A stretch of DNA of 64,000 nt from Dioscorea cayenensis subsp. rotundata (GCF_009730915.1 NC_052474.1:3879501-3943500); one strand, 5' to 3'; positions 11,646-22,885 are shown, counted from the first letter of the stretch. Program-made: numbers and translations. The notes: generated from the sequence alone by a model not told the origin.

Positions 11646-12430
11646 TTGTTTGGTTTACATATGTTAGTTTTCTGAGCTAGTTCCGGCGAATGCTGAAGAA
11701 GAAATATTTATTGGGGCCAACCGACGGACGTATGCTATCGCTCCCGAACCACTTGCTCAAGGCGAGATGAGAGGGCACTCTATCGCTGCGCTGCCGCCGA
11801 CTGCCTCCTACTTCCACCCCACCACGCACGCATTCCTCGACGCACGGAGAAGCCCTCCCCTACCCCCGCGATCGCAACAACCCCCTACCACGACAACGAT
11901 AGCCTCCCGATCGTGGCAGCCCCCGACCATGGCGACCCTCCGACCAAGTGGACCCCACGCAGTCGACATTAGGCGAAGATGTCACCACAACTCTTATGCA
12001 GAGTGCCAGCGATATTGATAACCGAAGTTTCTCGCTTGTCGCTCGTGTTGAGGCACTGGAGGGACGTTCACAATCGACTGCACCGTTCCTCCAAAGAAAT
12101 GAAGCACCCTGGACGAACGAGGCATTGGAATTTGACGATGACGACATCATCGGGGTAGCCATTCCAAGACGGCCACATTCGAAGAGACTTGCAAAAAAGA
12201 AGAGAACAATACTGCCTCTGTCTCCACCGCCGGCTGACGATGAAACAATAGCAACACCATCGACGGTTGATGCTGTTACTGAGTCTATCGCCGTTGATGA
12301 CATGGTCATGACGGTGGAGGACATCGTAGATGATGTGGTCGTTGACGCGATTGAGAAGATCGCTTACTCTCTTGTTAACGAAATCCCCGACCGGGTGGAA
12401 CCGGCTACCGAGAGCTGGCATCAAAGATGG

Positions 12431-12860
12431 ACACAATCCCTGAAGAACAAGAACAAGAACAAGCTAAGGGTGTGACTCCCATTGATGCTGTTGCCGTGGC
12501 CACGGTTGAGAAGATCGCTGAACTGCTGTCGCCGGCGTGCGATACAGCATCGAGCGAGACACAATCCCACAACAACAAGAAGCATGTATGGGTAATGTCG
12601 GAGCTGATGTTGCTCGCCGTCCCCGCGATCGAGCTCAAACACAATCCCACAAAGAACAACAACCATGTAGGGAAAGTGTCATCGCGTTGATCGTCGCCGT
12701 CGTCTCCCAGCGATCGAGCCAAAACACAATCCCACAAAGAACAACAACCATGTAAGGAAGTGTTCTGGGCGGTTGATGCTCGCCGCCGCTGTCCCTCAGA
12801 TCGGCGTTGTACACAATCCCACAACAACAACAACCATGTAAGGATGTGTTCACGGTTGAT
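12431..12860 (+). repeat. Imperfect 80-128 bp tandem repeat in the MULE coding region
   Basis: ACACAATCCC followed by an A/C-rich AACAACAA tract and CATGTA recurs at 12431 (diverged), 12559, 12639, 12724 and 12811, with GTTGATGCT...GCCGCC-type sequence between. Unit lengths are 128, 80, 85 and 87 bp. Most are not multiples of three, which matches the broken reading frames seen here. The low-complexity block probably encoded a hydrophilic linker. Confidence 0.75.
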
Positions 12861-13119
12861 GCTTTCGCCGCCATCCCCGCATCGAAGGAAGATGCTCGCT
12901 GGTGTCGAACACTCGCTCAAGGCTCAATGATAGTGCCCCATAAAGACCCCGACCGAGCAACGAGAGTGATGATCAAGGCCAATCAACAATGGGACGAGAC
13001 GGCTCGGAAAGTCTTTGTTCCGAAGAAGAAAAAATGGGTTGGCCAATCGCGTCTTAACAAATACGAGCAGGAGTTGATGTAAGATCTTTCCCTCAACCGC
13101 CCCTATGGACGATGTAAGT

Positions 13120-13270
13120 TTAAAGTTTTTATGATAGTGTTTAAATGTTTATATATTATCATTTAATTTATCTATTTAACGTTTAATTATTTATAATATC
13201 ATTTGAAAATTGATAATATCATTTAAATATTTACAATATGGTCTAATTATATCCATTATCGCTTTAACCT
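13120..13270 (+). repeat. 20-22 bp phased TTTAA array in an intron of the peptidase gene
   Basis: Motif starts are about 13120, 13141, 13163, 13183, 13203, 13223, 13243 and 13264. A GTAAGT donor at 13115 opens the spacer directly before the first unit. Confidence 0.8.
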
Positions 13271-13498
13271 CAAAGACTCGCTGGTGTGGAAGAATGATGT
13301 CACAAGACCACACGGACAAATTAAACACGCTGTCTTGCATAATACAAAAGTCACTGAGCAAAGTGCCATATCCTTACAAGAAGCGGCCCCTCCATCACAA
13401 GATCGCTTCATACTGTTTATGTCAAAAGCGAGACGACGCATTACTGAAACCACTATGGTTATGATCGGAGATGTCGTCAAGAATCTTGCATGAAAGTT

Positions 13499-14003
13499 CA
13501 AATTGTCATCCTCCCGATAATCACGAATGACCACTTCCATGTCGCCGCCCTCGACAATAATAAACAAGAATACAGGCATTGTTCTTCATGCGTGGGGTAC
13601 GATAAAGACGCGTTGGACATGGTAAGTTCTTTAATTATGTCCGATTAATAGTGTTTTGGTATTTAATCGGTATTCCAATCTCAACTTGCATATCTTGACA
13701 GTGAATCTATTCGACAATCGTGTCGATATGGAGTTGGCCAGTGTCGGCCACAAACAGTACCCACTCGCTCACCTACATGGAAACCCCACGCCAAAAACAA
13801 GGAAGCGTCAATTGCGCCGTCCATGTCATGAGTTTTATCGAGCAATTACTTTTCGATGAGAAGCTACGGCAACAAATTCTAGCTGGAGATGTCACTGCCG
13901 TCGAGGACCACCCGAGCATGCTCTTTTCCCAACCAAGCCCGCTTGTATGGTATGTGGACACCATGTTCGCGCAACATGTCCTTTCCGAATGTCGATGGCC
14001 TTA
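13499..14003 (+). pseudogene. Ulp1-like (C48) cysteine peptidase remnant of the MULE
   Basis: Ulp1/SENP-type peptidases cleave SUMO or related modifiers with a His-Asp-Cys triad and an oxyanion Gln. One frame reads VILPIITNDHFHVAALD (catalytic His at about 13532-13534), continuing to YDKDALDM. A GTAAGT donor at 13622 and a CAG acceptor ending at 13701 bracket an 80-bp intron. The next exon reads NLFDNRVDMELASV and, after a frame change near 13770-13790, PRQKQGSVNCAVHVMSFIEQ, with the catalytic Cys codon at 13813-13815 and the preceding Gln kept. The frame change and a phase problem at the intron mark it as decayed. The upstream exons (12800-13082) give a basic, Lys-rich linker. Confidence in the family is high because both catalytic blocks occur in the right order and spacing. 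Confidence 0.75.
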
Positions 14004-14425
14004 GACAAGGGCCGGTCCCTTGAGCTTCTCGAATCACTCGCGGCGCTACCCATGGACGCTTTTCGGGATGTGACGCCGAACCTATTCCACCAACGCAAGT
14101 GTGTGGACGGGTTCATTGTCTTGATTTTTGAAAGTATTTTTTTATTATACTCTTTTTGATGTATGAAGGCGCCAATGACAACCACTGGCAGCCGCATTCC
14201 ACGCACCCAGTTGTTTTTCGTTCTTTATGAATTTGAAGTTAAAATTTCGTTTAATTGCAAAATTTCGAAGTACGTCCCTGAAATGTTCAACACCGCCAAA
14301 AACGTTGTCCGATATCCAACAACAAAGATTTCGAATGATCCCGACGAGGAAGGAAGGCATCCACACCGCCGTGGTCATCATGGGGTGAACGGGAGCCGCA
14401 GAATCCGAATTCCCAACACTTCGCT

Positions 14426-15120
14426 TAAATGAAAAGATCAATATTTTAAGCAGAGAATATACTGTTTAAGTGATAAAGTAAACATGTAAACGTTAAATTA
14501 AATAGTTAAACAGTGAACAATGAACTTAAACGAATAGTACAAGATTTTAACCAGTGACTGACATACTTAAACAATAACTGAACCTATACAATCGATCAAA
14601 TAAAAGAGAAGGAACTTACAACGAGAAAAACTCGCTTTATTAGGATTCGACAACGGCACATCGTGCTCGCCCTCGACAACAAAAATCAACTACAGACAGC
14701 ATTTGAAGATGAAGGCACGCGACACATCCACCGGAAATCAACATCGCTTTTCTATCGACAAACCGCTTTTATATCCATCGGGTGTGATAAACTTCACTCC
14801 CGACAAGGGAAACTTTCGAGACCCCATCGCTCACATATCTCAGCTAACACCAACTCCCAAGAAGTCCGAGCGATGAACATTAGCACTCTTCCCTCCCCAT
14901 TGTATCTAACAATACCACAAAAACTCTCCATAATATATCAGCCGAATACCAAATTGTACAAACCAAATGAAAAGAAGAACAAAAAGAAGAAGAAGAAGAA
15001 GAAGATGATGTAAAGAACAAACAGGAATCCGAAGGCAAAACAAAAAGTACATGTTGTATGCATAAAGGTTAGACTAGACGTGATGTGATTGGGCGGTATT
15101 TTTTCCTCCATCCCAAATGC
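14426..15120 (+). repeat. Internal copy A of the MULE 3' region
   Basis: This block recurs as copy B at about 16723-17360. Shared landmarks are the TTAAAC array, CGCTTT...TTAGGATTCGACAA, ATTTGAAGATG, GGAAATCAAC, GATAAACTTCAC, ACCACAAAAAC-CTCCATAATA and GATGTGATT. The copies sit about 2.3 kb apart in the same orientation. The array part of copy A has TTAA motifs at 14426, 14447, 14467, about 14487, 14507, 14527, 14548 and 14568. Confidence 0.75.
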
Positions 15121-15204
15121 AAAAAAGGAAATATATGTCACCGTCATGAGGAAGCTATATATCATCGCGTCGAAGGAAAGTTCTCACCTTATCATGAGTC
15201 TTTG

Positions 15205-15545
15205 TTTAAACGTCTAGCTTTTTTTATGTTTAAACCGATACATATAGTGTTTAAAACTAACGGTTAATTGTTTAAATAAATTCTATATCATTTAAATAAC
15301 ATGTAAACCGCTTTAAATATAGTGATTTAATTGTTTTAAAAATATATGTTATTGTTTAAATTGATCGCTCACCGACATCGCAAGTTGAAAGAGTAAATCA
15401 ATTATTGTTTAACATTTTGTTTTGTTTAAACATCCCGGTAAATCTCCCGCGGTCATCTGCTTAAATATCTTTATGTATTTCGCTTAAACACCGCTATGTC
15501 TAACTGTTTAAAGAGTAAATCAATTATTGTTTAACATTTGTTTTG
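15205..15545 (+). repeat. TTTAAA array with a perfect internal direct repeat
   Basis: TTTAAA starts at 15205, 15229, 15250, 15271, 15291, 15312, 15335 and 15355. Further on, AGAGTAAATCAATTATTGTT and the next eight bases occur twice, at 15390 and 15512, 122 bp apart. Confidence 0.7.
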
Positions 15546-16387
15546 TTTGCAATGCCGTTTTTGTTTTTCAAATTGTTTTTACTACGTCTGTGTTTAAATT
15601 TCACAAGTTATCACAAGTTGACACTCAAATAAGTTTGTTTGTTTAAAAATATTTTGAGACGTTTATATGGAGAATCTGATTAAATATCAGAAGTTCACAC
15701 TCAAATAAGCTTATTTCATTTAAAATAAAACATTTACAACATTTACAACATTTACAACGTCTTCTCGAACCTCAGACACTCGCGAGTCGACCCTCGTTCG
15801 TCTATTAAGATTTCGGTTTCGACTCACCAAGTATCCGTACATTCGAATGCTCACTACGGCTGCATAACATGCGCATCAACTTGAATCACGCACAACGAGA
15901 ACGCAACACGTTAAAAAGGTTAAGCAAACACATTCATAAAAACGCTCTATTAATCAATGTGTCATGGTCTGACTTAAGCGAAGATCCTGAGAGTTAAACA
16001 CAGAAAGTAATATTTGTACACTGACGAAAAATTCTTAAAGGGTAAGAACAATTCTCAAGTGATAAATATCGACTCCGCTTAAAGGATGTTTCATGATCTT
16101 CCTCCTCTAGAGAATCCTCCGCAATCAAGCTATAAGTAAAAACTTTCTGCCTGTTCAAATGCATCCGCTAATTGCTTCGCGCTCGTCATCCACAGATGGA
16201 GAATCCTCCGCATTTAGGCAATTATGCGGGAATTTTCGACTTGGGTAAGAAAAGATAGTTTAACATGTTGCGTGATTACTGCTGATTGATTCTCAAGATG
16301 AGGAGGATCACGAGACATCCTTTAAGATAGAGATGATCTTTCAAATTTTCATGTCGACTCCGGTGAATATCATACACAATAAGCGAG

Positions 16388-16726
16388 ATGAGAGGAGGAG
16401 GAGCGACTATGACGACTGACGAGTGGAGTGGTTGTCCATGGGAAGGGTTCTTCCTTGTCATTTATGGTGTGAAGTCCACAAGCGGAGTTGACGCTCATAT
16501 CCGAGAAAAAGTGGAAACACACGATGGATCGAGATTGACCGATCACAATGAACGGGTGTTTGGATATTTATATGCGTACAAGAAATTAATGCCCGTCATT
16601 AATTCTTATACGCACGGATACCATAACCTTTTCACCTACCACACGCCACCGCCACCGTACCAACACTTCAGCTCAAACGAAAAAGATCAATACTTTCTGC
16701 GAGACTTTGAGAATTTACTACGTTAA
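16388..16726 (+). other. Short open frame inside the MULE, unknown
   Basis: A 112-codon frame begins MRGGGATMTTDEWSG and ends just before the array of copy B. It includes the segment HTPPPPYQHFSSNEKDQYF. No known domain was recognised. It may be the last exon of the element's gene, or a chance frame in decayed coding DNA. Confidence 0.25.
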
Positions 16727-17360
16727 TATGAAATAGTTAAACAGTGAAAGATAAATTTAAAGCGAAGACGATAATTATTAAACAAATATGTAATATATTT
16801 AAACAGAGAATAGCAAAGAGTTAAAACGAAAGTATTTAAAAATATACAACTAGATAACTATAAAGCGAGAAGAACTACCATAAACAGAAGAACTTTTCAC
16901 AATGTAAATGAACTCGCTTTTCAGTTAGGATTCGACAATGGCACATCGTCTGTCTCGACTACAAAATCGACTACAGCTCATTTGAAGATGGAGTGCACTT
17001 GACCAATCCGATGGAAATCAACTTCATTTTCCATTGGAGAAACCGATTTATATATTTCGGGGTATGATAAACTTCACCCAGATCTGGTTTCCTAAAAGCA
17101 GTTACATCTATCATTACCACAAAAACCCTCCATAATAAACACCCTAGATGGTCAAAATGATAGCAACGAAGAGATTCTCACCAGTATCATGAAAACACGG
17201 AAACGAAGTCGAACAAACCAAATGAGGAGAAATGAGGAGAAGAACAAGATGTAATGCAACTTCTAGGCATTGTCTATCAAAAACCAAGCAGAAAAGCCCT
17301 TGAAAAAGGTTGGGCACATGATGTGATTTCTACGCTTTTCCCACCATTTTCCAAGGGCAA
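16723..17360 (+). repeat. Copy B of the MULE 3' region
   Basis: Direct repeat partner of 14426-15120. Its array has TTAA motifs at 16723, 16737, 16757, 16778, 16799, 16821, 16836 and 16858. It leads into the true right terminus of the element. Confidence 0.75.
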
Positions 17361-17789
17361 AAATGGGATTTCACAACATGGACCCATTTGAAATGAACGG
17401 TGAAGGGGTAAAAGGAAGTTAAAAACACTAAACGGAAGGGTTGTTCGAGGTGTGTAAAAAGTAGGGAGTGGGTTTTTGGGAAGCTTTGAAAATTACGATG
17501 AATGGTGAGTGAATTTTTCCCTTAATAATAATAATCCCATTAATTTTTATTAAAATCAAGTACATAAATTAATAAACATTAGAAATTATTTTATAGTATT
17601 ATTTTTATCTGAATTAAATAATTTTTAAGAAAAATGAAAGGGGGAGTGAAAAATATATCTATATTATAATGCTTTCCTTTGTGTTTTAATATTATCATAC
17701 AAAATCATCCATCAAGTAAACTAAAGAGGATTGGTTTAAGTGATGTATATAAACTCAAGTTATTTAAGCAAGTAATTTTAAATTGATGC

Positions 17790-18440
17790 TTGATAAAAAG
17801 GGAAATGCAGTGTTGGGAGTGCTATGCATTGGTTACTAAAGCCTCAGCTGGAGGCTAATTGGGTAAAATTAGTTTGATCTTTAAGTAATGTGCCAAAACA
17901 TGTATTTATTTTTCCATGGTGAATATGCGGATTAGACCGCTTACAAGAGCTAAATTGCATGATTAGGGAATTTTTAGAACTGATGAATGTTTGCTTTGTA
18001 ATTCTGCTAGAGAGGACATTGGACATTTGTTTTTTAAATGTGGGTTTTCTAGAAACATTTGAGTTAGAGTTTTATGGGCAAATTATGTGGGTAGAAGGTC
18101 AATTCCCTTGGACAAACTAGAGAAGTGAGTCAGCTTTACTAAGAAGTACCGTAGAAAGACATTGTTAGTGAAGAAGGGTAAGTGAGGACTTTAGCCATTT
18201 TATGCAAGTATGTCTACACAATAGGAATTTATTCCGTAAGTCAAAGATCATACCAGTCTCGACGAGAAGATGTGTTGAAAGCGAAATTAGAAAATAATGA
18301 CGCATCTTGCGCGGTGGTTAAGGAGAAGGTTGTTGGTGATATTTTGTCATGTGGTTCGATGGTTGATTTGGGTGGGTGGAGAAAACCGCGGATGCTAAAA
18401 GCTCGAATAGCGATTTGTCCGCTGCGAGTTTTGGGGAGGT
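17790..18440 (+). pseudogene. LINE remnant: reverse-transcriptase zinc-binding (zf-RVT) domain
   Basis: Read through several stops, the plus strand gives HWLLKPQLEANWVKLVWSLS, then NVPKHVFIFPW, then RPLTRAKLHD, then FRTDECLLCNSAREDIGHLF and FKCGFSRNI. The order W...P-x-FIFPW...LxTRxKL...C-x2-C-x8-H-x4-C is the zinc-binding domain found at the C-terminus of plant L1-type LINE polyproteins. The Cys-Cys-His-Cys set is intact, but TGA/TAG stops interrupt the frame. The frame at 18182-18442 continues the C-terminal region. No poly-A tail or target duplication was found, so the ends are uncertain. Confidence 0.75.
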
Positions 18441-19139
18441 AGTTTTACTGGTTGTTATAGGTTATCGATCGCAGCCTTGATGATGTTTGATTGGTTGTTG
18501 TGGGTGCTGATTGGGTTGTTTGTCATTTTATTGATTGATTGTGGAGTGCTTTACTCATGCGGTTGGCTCCGGGTAACAAAGCGGACGTTGAAAGTGGCGG
18601 ATTCTCATCGTTGGTTATCGTTACGTAGACGAGATGTGTCGGAAACGTGCCAATGGGGATGCACGCTGGAGATTGAGGTGGGTGACATGATTGTTGTCGT
18701 TTCCTGCAGTTTTCCAATGTGGGAGAGTTATTTCATCCGCTTTCTTTTTAACTTCTGTAAGCACCGGAAATTTTATGTAACATCAACAATCCAAATTTAC
18801 CGACTTAATTTAATGTACTTGTACTGATTTTCTGACTAAATCACAATCGATTAAGCGTTAAATCATATAGTGAAGTTTGAAATGGGTGTAGTTTCTGGAC
18901 AATAATGAATATGGCAAAATGTAAGTAGTCGAAAAGTAACTTCAACCAATTTTCTTAATGGTGTAAAGTCGTAAAGATTTTGAGTCAAGTGAAAAAGTAA
19001 CAGGAAGGAGTATTTTGTATATAGCTCTTTTGTTTTCTATAAAGTTTGTAGCTTTTGGACGTGTTTATGTTTTAGTTTGGACGTAGTAATTTTAAATTGA
19101 ATCATTATGTATATAATAAACATGATATAGGACATGTTT

Positions 19140-20270
19140 ATATATAGGGTTTTCAAAACCTCTCGCCTCGACTATTTTTAGAGCCCGATGACTCACACAA
19201 AACCGATGGGTAAAAATGAATAATGATAAATGACGTGACATTCATGTCTCTTTCTCCTGCATCCTCGTGTTCCTACGCTCTTTCTTGCTTTCCCCACCTC
19301 CACTTCCTCCGCCCTTGCCATGGCAAGCGGGGACTAGCTCCAGCGGGTCTCCTCCTCTTGGGCGGAGATCGCGGCGTGAGGAAGCAAGAATCGGCCACCA
19401 AACTCTCTCTCGTTCGCGATCATGGCTCCATTTCATGCCTTGCAGGCGAAGGCGTCACATCGACTTCATCCTTCTTTGATAGGGATGCCATGTGGCTAAA
19501 AGCTATCTTCAATTTCAACACCATTGATTAGCGAAGTTCTTCGGAAAACGTCAGTATTCGATCGAAATCAAACCTTTGCTCCGAGTCTGAGATATAATGA
19601 GCTCTGGAGAAATTTCGATCTACGACTTTGCGCAAATGGTTATTTACTCTTTTCGTTGTGAATCATTTGAAATTTCTCAGAAAGCTCACAGTGCATGGTC
19701 CCTGACGTCAATAGAGCCCTTACAATTCCAACTTGTCAGCCCGCCCTGAGCCGGCCTTTGCCATGCTCTCACCGTTGTGGTTTGCGTGAGCTAGCGATCT
19801 CCTGCGATTACAGGACCTCGAGTCCTCGGAAACCATCTCTATCTCCTCGGCGCTTTGTTGAAGACAGATGATTATATGTCTTCCTGTCTGAGTAAATTTG
19901 TCGTGTGTTGTGTTGAGATTGATATAAGCAATACTTTGAGAGAGGGTTGGGTTGGTGAGTGATCTCGTGTATTTCATTGTTATCTATGTGTGAAGCTTCT
20001 ATCTTACATTATCTCGTGGCGTGGCGGACGTGGTTGAATAATTCTTATGAGAAGTTGATTAGTTCGTAGCCTACTCTTTCGGCTTCAGTCTCAGTCCCTC
20101 TTGATCGGAGGATGGGTTGGAGGCAGAGTAGCTATGGATTTCTGGACGACTTGTTGAAGCAATGCTTTCGTCGTCAAACCCTAATGTCCCTTGTGTTAGG
20201 AGATGATGTCTCTTTAACTTGACCCTTGGATGCTCGTTACTTTCTGAGCAGAGGTGGAAGCATGATAATA
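19140..20270. other. Unassigned GC-richer island
   Basis: Base composition is clearly richer in G and C than the surroundings, with short open frames on both strands (19223-19531 +, 19720-19977 -). None resembles a known protein. It could be a decayed gene, a transposon-captured fragment or the 5' region of a LINE. A motif CAAACCCTAATG near 20177 resembles sequence seen upstream of plant coding starts, but no gene follows. Confidence 0.35.
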
Positions 20271-20279
20271 ATTATTTAA

Positions 20280-22061
20280 GATTTTGGTCCGTCAAATATT
20301 GGATAGCGATAATATTACATAAAATCTGAAAAAAAAAGTAAATTAGAATCGCTTTTCGCTGACAGTCTTATTATACTCTTATTACATACGTTTATACGTT
20401 TTAAATTTAATCACTGTTTTACGAGATGTTGATCTCTGTTGGAGATTCTCACTAAAAGGTTTGTAAATCGTACGTAAATCAAATACATATCCATCTCTTT
20501 GATAATTTTTTTAAATGAAAAGCGTTTGTCCTTTATTATTAGTATATATATATAAATCAAAATGTTAAATTTTGGCTCATTGAACAAAAGCCTACTAGTA
20601 ATTAAAAGAAAAGTAGAATAAAAAAAAAAAGAAAATAAAGAATAATTGTTGAAGAACATGAAGAGAAATAATAATAAAAAAAAGCATGAAATCAGGGAAA
20701 GTGAAGAGAAAAGAGAGCCAAAGAAGCAGTCATATGTCAGTCTCAGTGTCCTCTGTGTGTCAAAATCATGGACGCTATTATGAGGTGTCCGAACACAACG
20801 CCAGCCTCACAAAGTGCAAAACCATGTCCCCAATCTCTATTTCAATGGGCACCATTCCTTTTAAGTTTTAACAAATCATTGGACTGTAATTCATCAACAA
20901 TTCATTTTTTAATCTCATATCTATATATCTATATATGCATAATGTATGCATGTACCTTTAAATTGTAATTAAACTTTAACTATGATACGTCATGATAAGA
21001 TTTATGTCAATGCACATGGCCGACATTCGCTACAGTGTGCCATGATTGATTGAATCATAAGATATATATAAATTGATTTGAATAATGGTACAGAATAAGA
21101 CAACAAAGAAGAATTTCCTTTGATATTTTTTTTTTACCTCCATTTTCTTCATACATCTCATCTCCCCTTCGTTCTATTCTCAAATAAAACATAAATAATA
21201 ATTACTTATATTTCTTTCCACTTAAGACAAGCAAGACAATTCAAAGAATGAGATTAAACTCCCAATGAGAACTCATCTCAAAAAGCAAACCATAAAATAG
21301 TCCCTTCCTATCATGTGATGATCCTCAAGAATCACACAGTTTAAATAGACTAAAAATTAACAACTTCCCTCGAACTAAGAGATCCTCAAAACACAAGTTG
21401 TATTTTGGTTTGGCTTGTTATTGTTTGACATTGAATTATTTATCTAAAGCAATTAAACATGCTAATGCTGATGACCCATATATATATATATATATATATA
21501 AGAGAACGACAAGTGCCAATTAGGGACGTGCATGTGTGTGGAGTGCAACCGCAAGCTCAACGTTACTTATGCCCTTATGTTGCGTGGACATATAATTCGA
21601 TCTCGAGTTTTTCCGAAAAAAATATTTTATGTAAGTAATTCAGTACCAATTGACCTAAAGACCGTTAGTAATAACTTATATATTTACCAAAGTATGACAA
21701 CTTTTTTTAATGTTTGTCATGATGTGTAAGCCAAGCCAAGCAAAACCAAGCCGCCCATGCAAAAATTGCAAAGCAGCACGTGAAGATTAAAAAAAGGGAA
21801 ACATATATGGTAGAAGAAGATAAAGAACATTTTATGGCTGTATTCTTTTTCCCTTTTATTTTTTTTTTGGCCCATTGATTGGCTACCAAAAAGAACAACA
21901 ACTTGTTTTGGAGTAATTCTTGTTTTGGCTTCTTTCCAATCGCTAAACCATCTTCTCTAGCTTATGTCTCCACAAAATTTTGACATCTTTGACCACTTGT
22001 CAACCACCACTTTAAAAAATATCTACCACCCATTCCTCACCAATTATTCTATACCTCAATT

Positions 22062-22092
<31 letters not shown>

Positions 22093-22620
22093 TTATACAA
22101 TATATATATATATATATATTCTAGATTCTCACTTCAAATATTGTTGAAAATTTATGTGGTAGGGATGGGTTGTCCATCTCACAGATATATTTATGTATAT
22201 ATAGTATTGATATTAATATAAGTTCATAAATATACCCATGATATATCATTTTTAATGTATATATACACAATTGAATATTATTACAATTGAAAATTTATTT
22301 CTCAATAACAGTCTTTAATGAAAAAAACCTTAAATTTATAGAGTAATATAAATAGTAAAAGATGTAAAAACTTTTACAAAGTATGAATAAAATATAATAT
22401 AGGCAAAACAAAATTAAATTGCTCAATCTTATTATTTAATCTCCAGTGATACCCACTAATAAATTTTGTTATTTATTGGTAACTTTTTCTTTTTATTATT
22501 GGTAACTTTTTTATAAACAAATCACGCCCAAATCGCATGCATTCATATATAAATCCATAATATATAATTTTATATTTAAAAAAGCTAATAATAAACTCGT
22601 TTTGTCTTGCAGACCACGCT
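20280..22620. other. AT-rich intergenic DNA
   Basis: No gene was supported. It contains (AT)n tracts at about 21478-21500, 22063-22080 and 22099-22120, and poly-T tracts. The frame at 20686-20871 lies in more balanced DNA but is short and unrecognised. Confidence 0.5.
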
Positions 22621-22672
22621 GATTGCTGTTATAAATCCAACACTAAATCCGACAAGGAATGTGGGCCACACA

Positions 22673-22752
22673 TGACGTCACTCACTAATCCAGCGAGATA
22701 CTCTGCAGTATAGATTCCTATGGCCCCACCTACACCGCCTTCTGTGACGTCA
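22673..22752. promoter_or_regulatory. Pair of palindromic TGACGTCA sites (bZIP-type)
   Basis: TGACGTCA occurs twice, at 22673-22680 and 22745-22752, about 210 and 135 bp before the S40-like start codon. The perfect palindrome is the C-box/TGA-type element bound by plant bZIP factors (established). Two copies in one short promoter suggest bZIP control of this gene (inference). Confidence 0.6.
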
Positions 22753-22810
22753 TTGCGGTCCATTGTGCCTGCGGACCAACCTAACCCTCCCCAACAACCC
22801 CCACTCTTTC

Positions 22811-22817
22811 TATAAAA
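22811..22817 (+). promoter_or_regulatory. TATA box candidate of the S40-like gene
   Basis: TATAAAA lies 69 bp before the ATG, after a C-rich stretch. This leaves room for a short 5' leader containing GAAGAGAAAGAGAGGGAG. Confidence 0.6.
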
Positions 22818-22885
22818 TAACCATCTAAGACTACATCGCAACGAAGAGAAAGAGAGGGAGCGAGCCCGGCGACTCACCTCGTCCG

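Larger units (their letters stand above)
9697..17522 (+). mobile_element. Large composite MULE carrying a decayed Ulp1-type peptidase gene
   Basis: The left end (GTGGAAATTACCAAAAAAAT) and the inverted right end (AAGGGAAAAATTCACTCACC) are only loosely alike, as in Kaonashi/CUMULE-like MULEs whose terminal repeats are long and degenerate. Both ends lie in TAA-repeat target DNA. Within it are the homologue of the left-edge open frame (10701-11030, frameshifted), exon-like GC-rich blocks separated by TTTAAA-array introns, a C48 peptidase remnant (13499-14003) and a second copy of its own 3' region. No MULE transposase frame was recognised, so it is probably non-autonomous. That plant MULEs can carry Ulp1-like peptidases is established; membership in that group here rests on the peptidase motifs. 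Confidence 0.7.

Noticed and set aside
11860..12920. Several overlapping minus-strand frames (154, 122 and 171 codons)
   Set aside because: They are shadows of GC-rich exon-like MULE DNA and its tandem repeat; no coherent domain appears.
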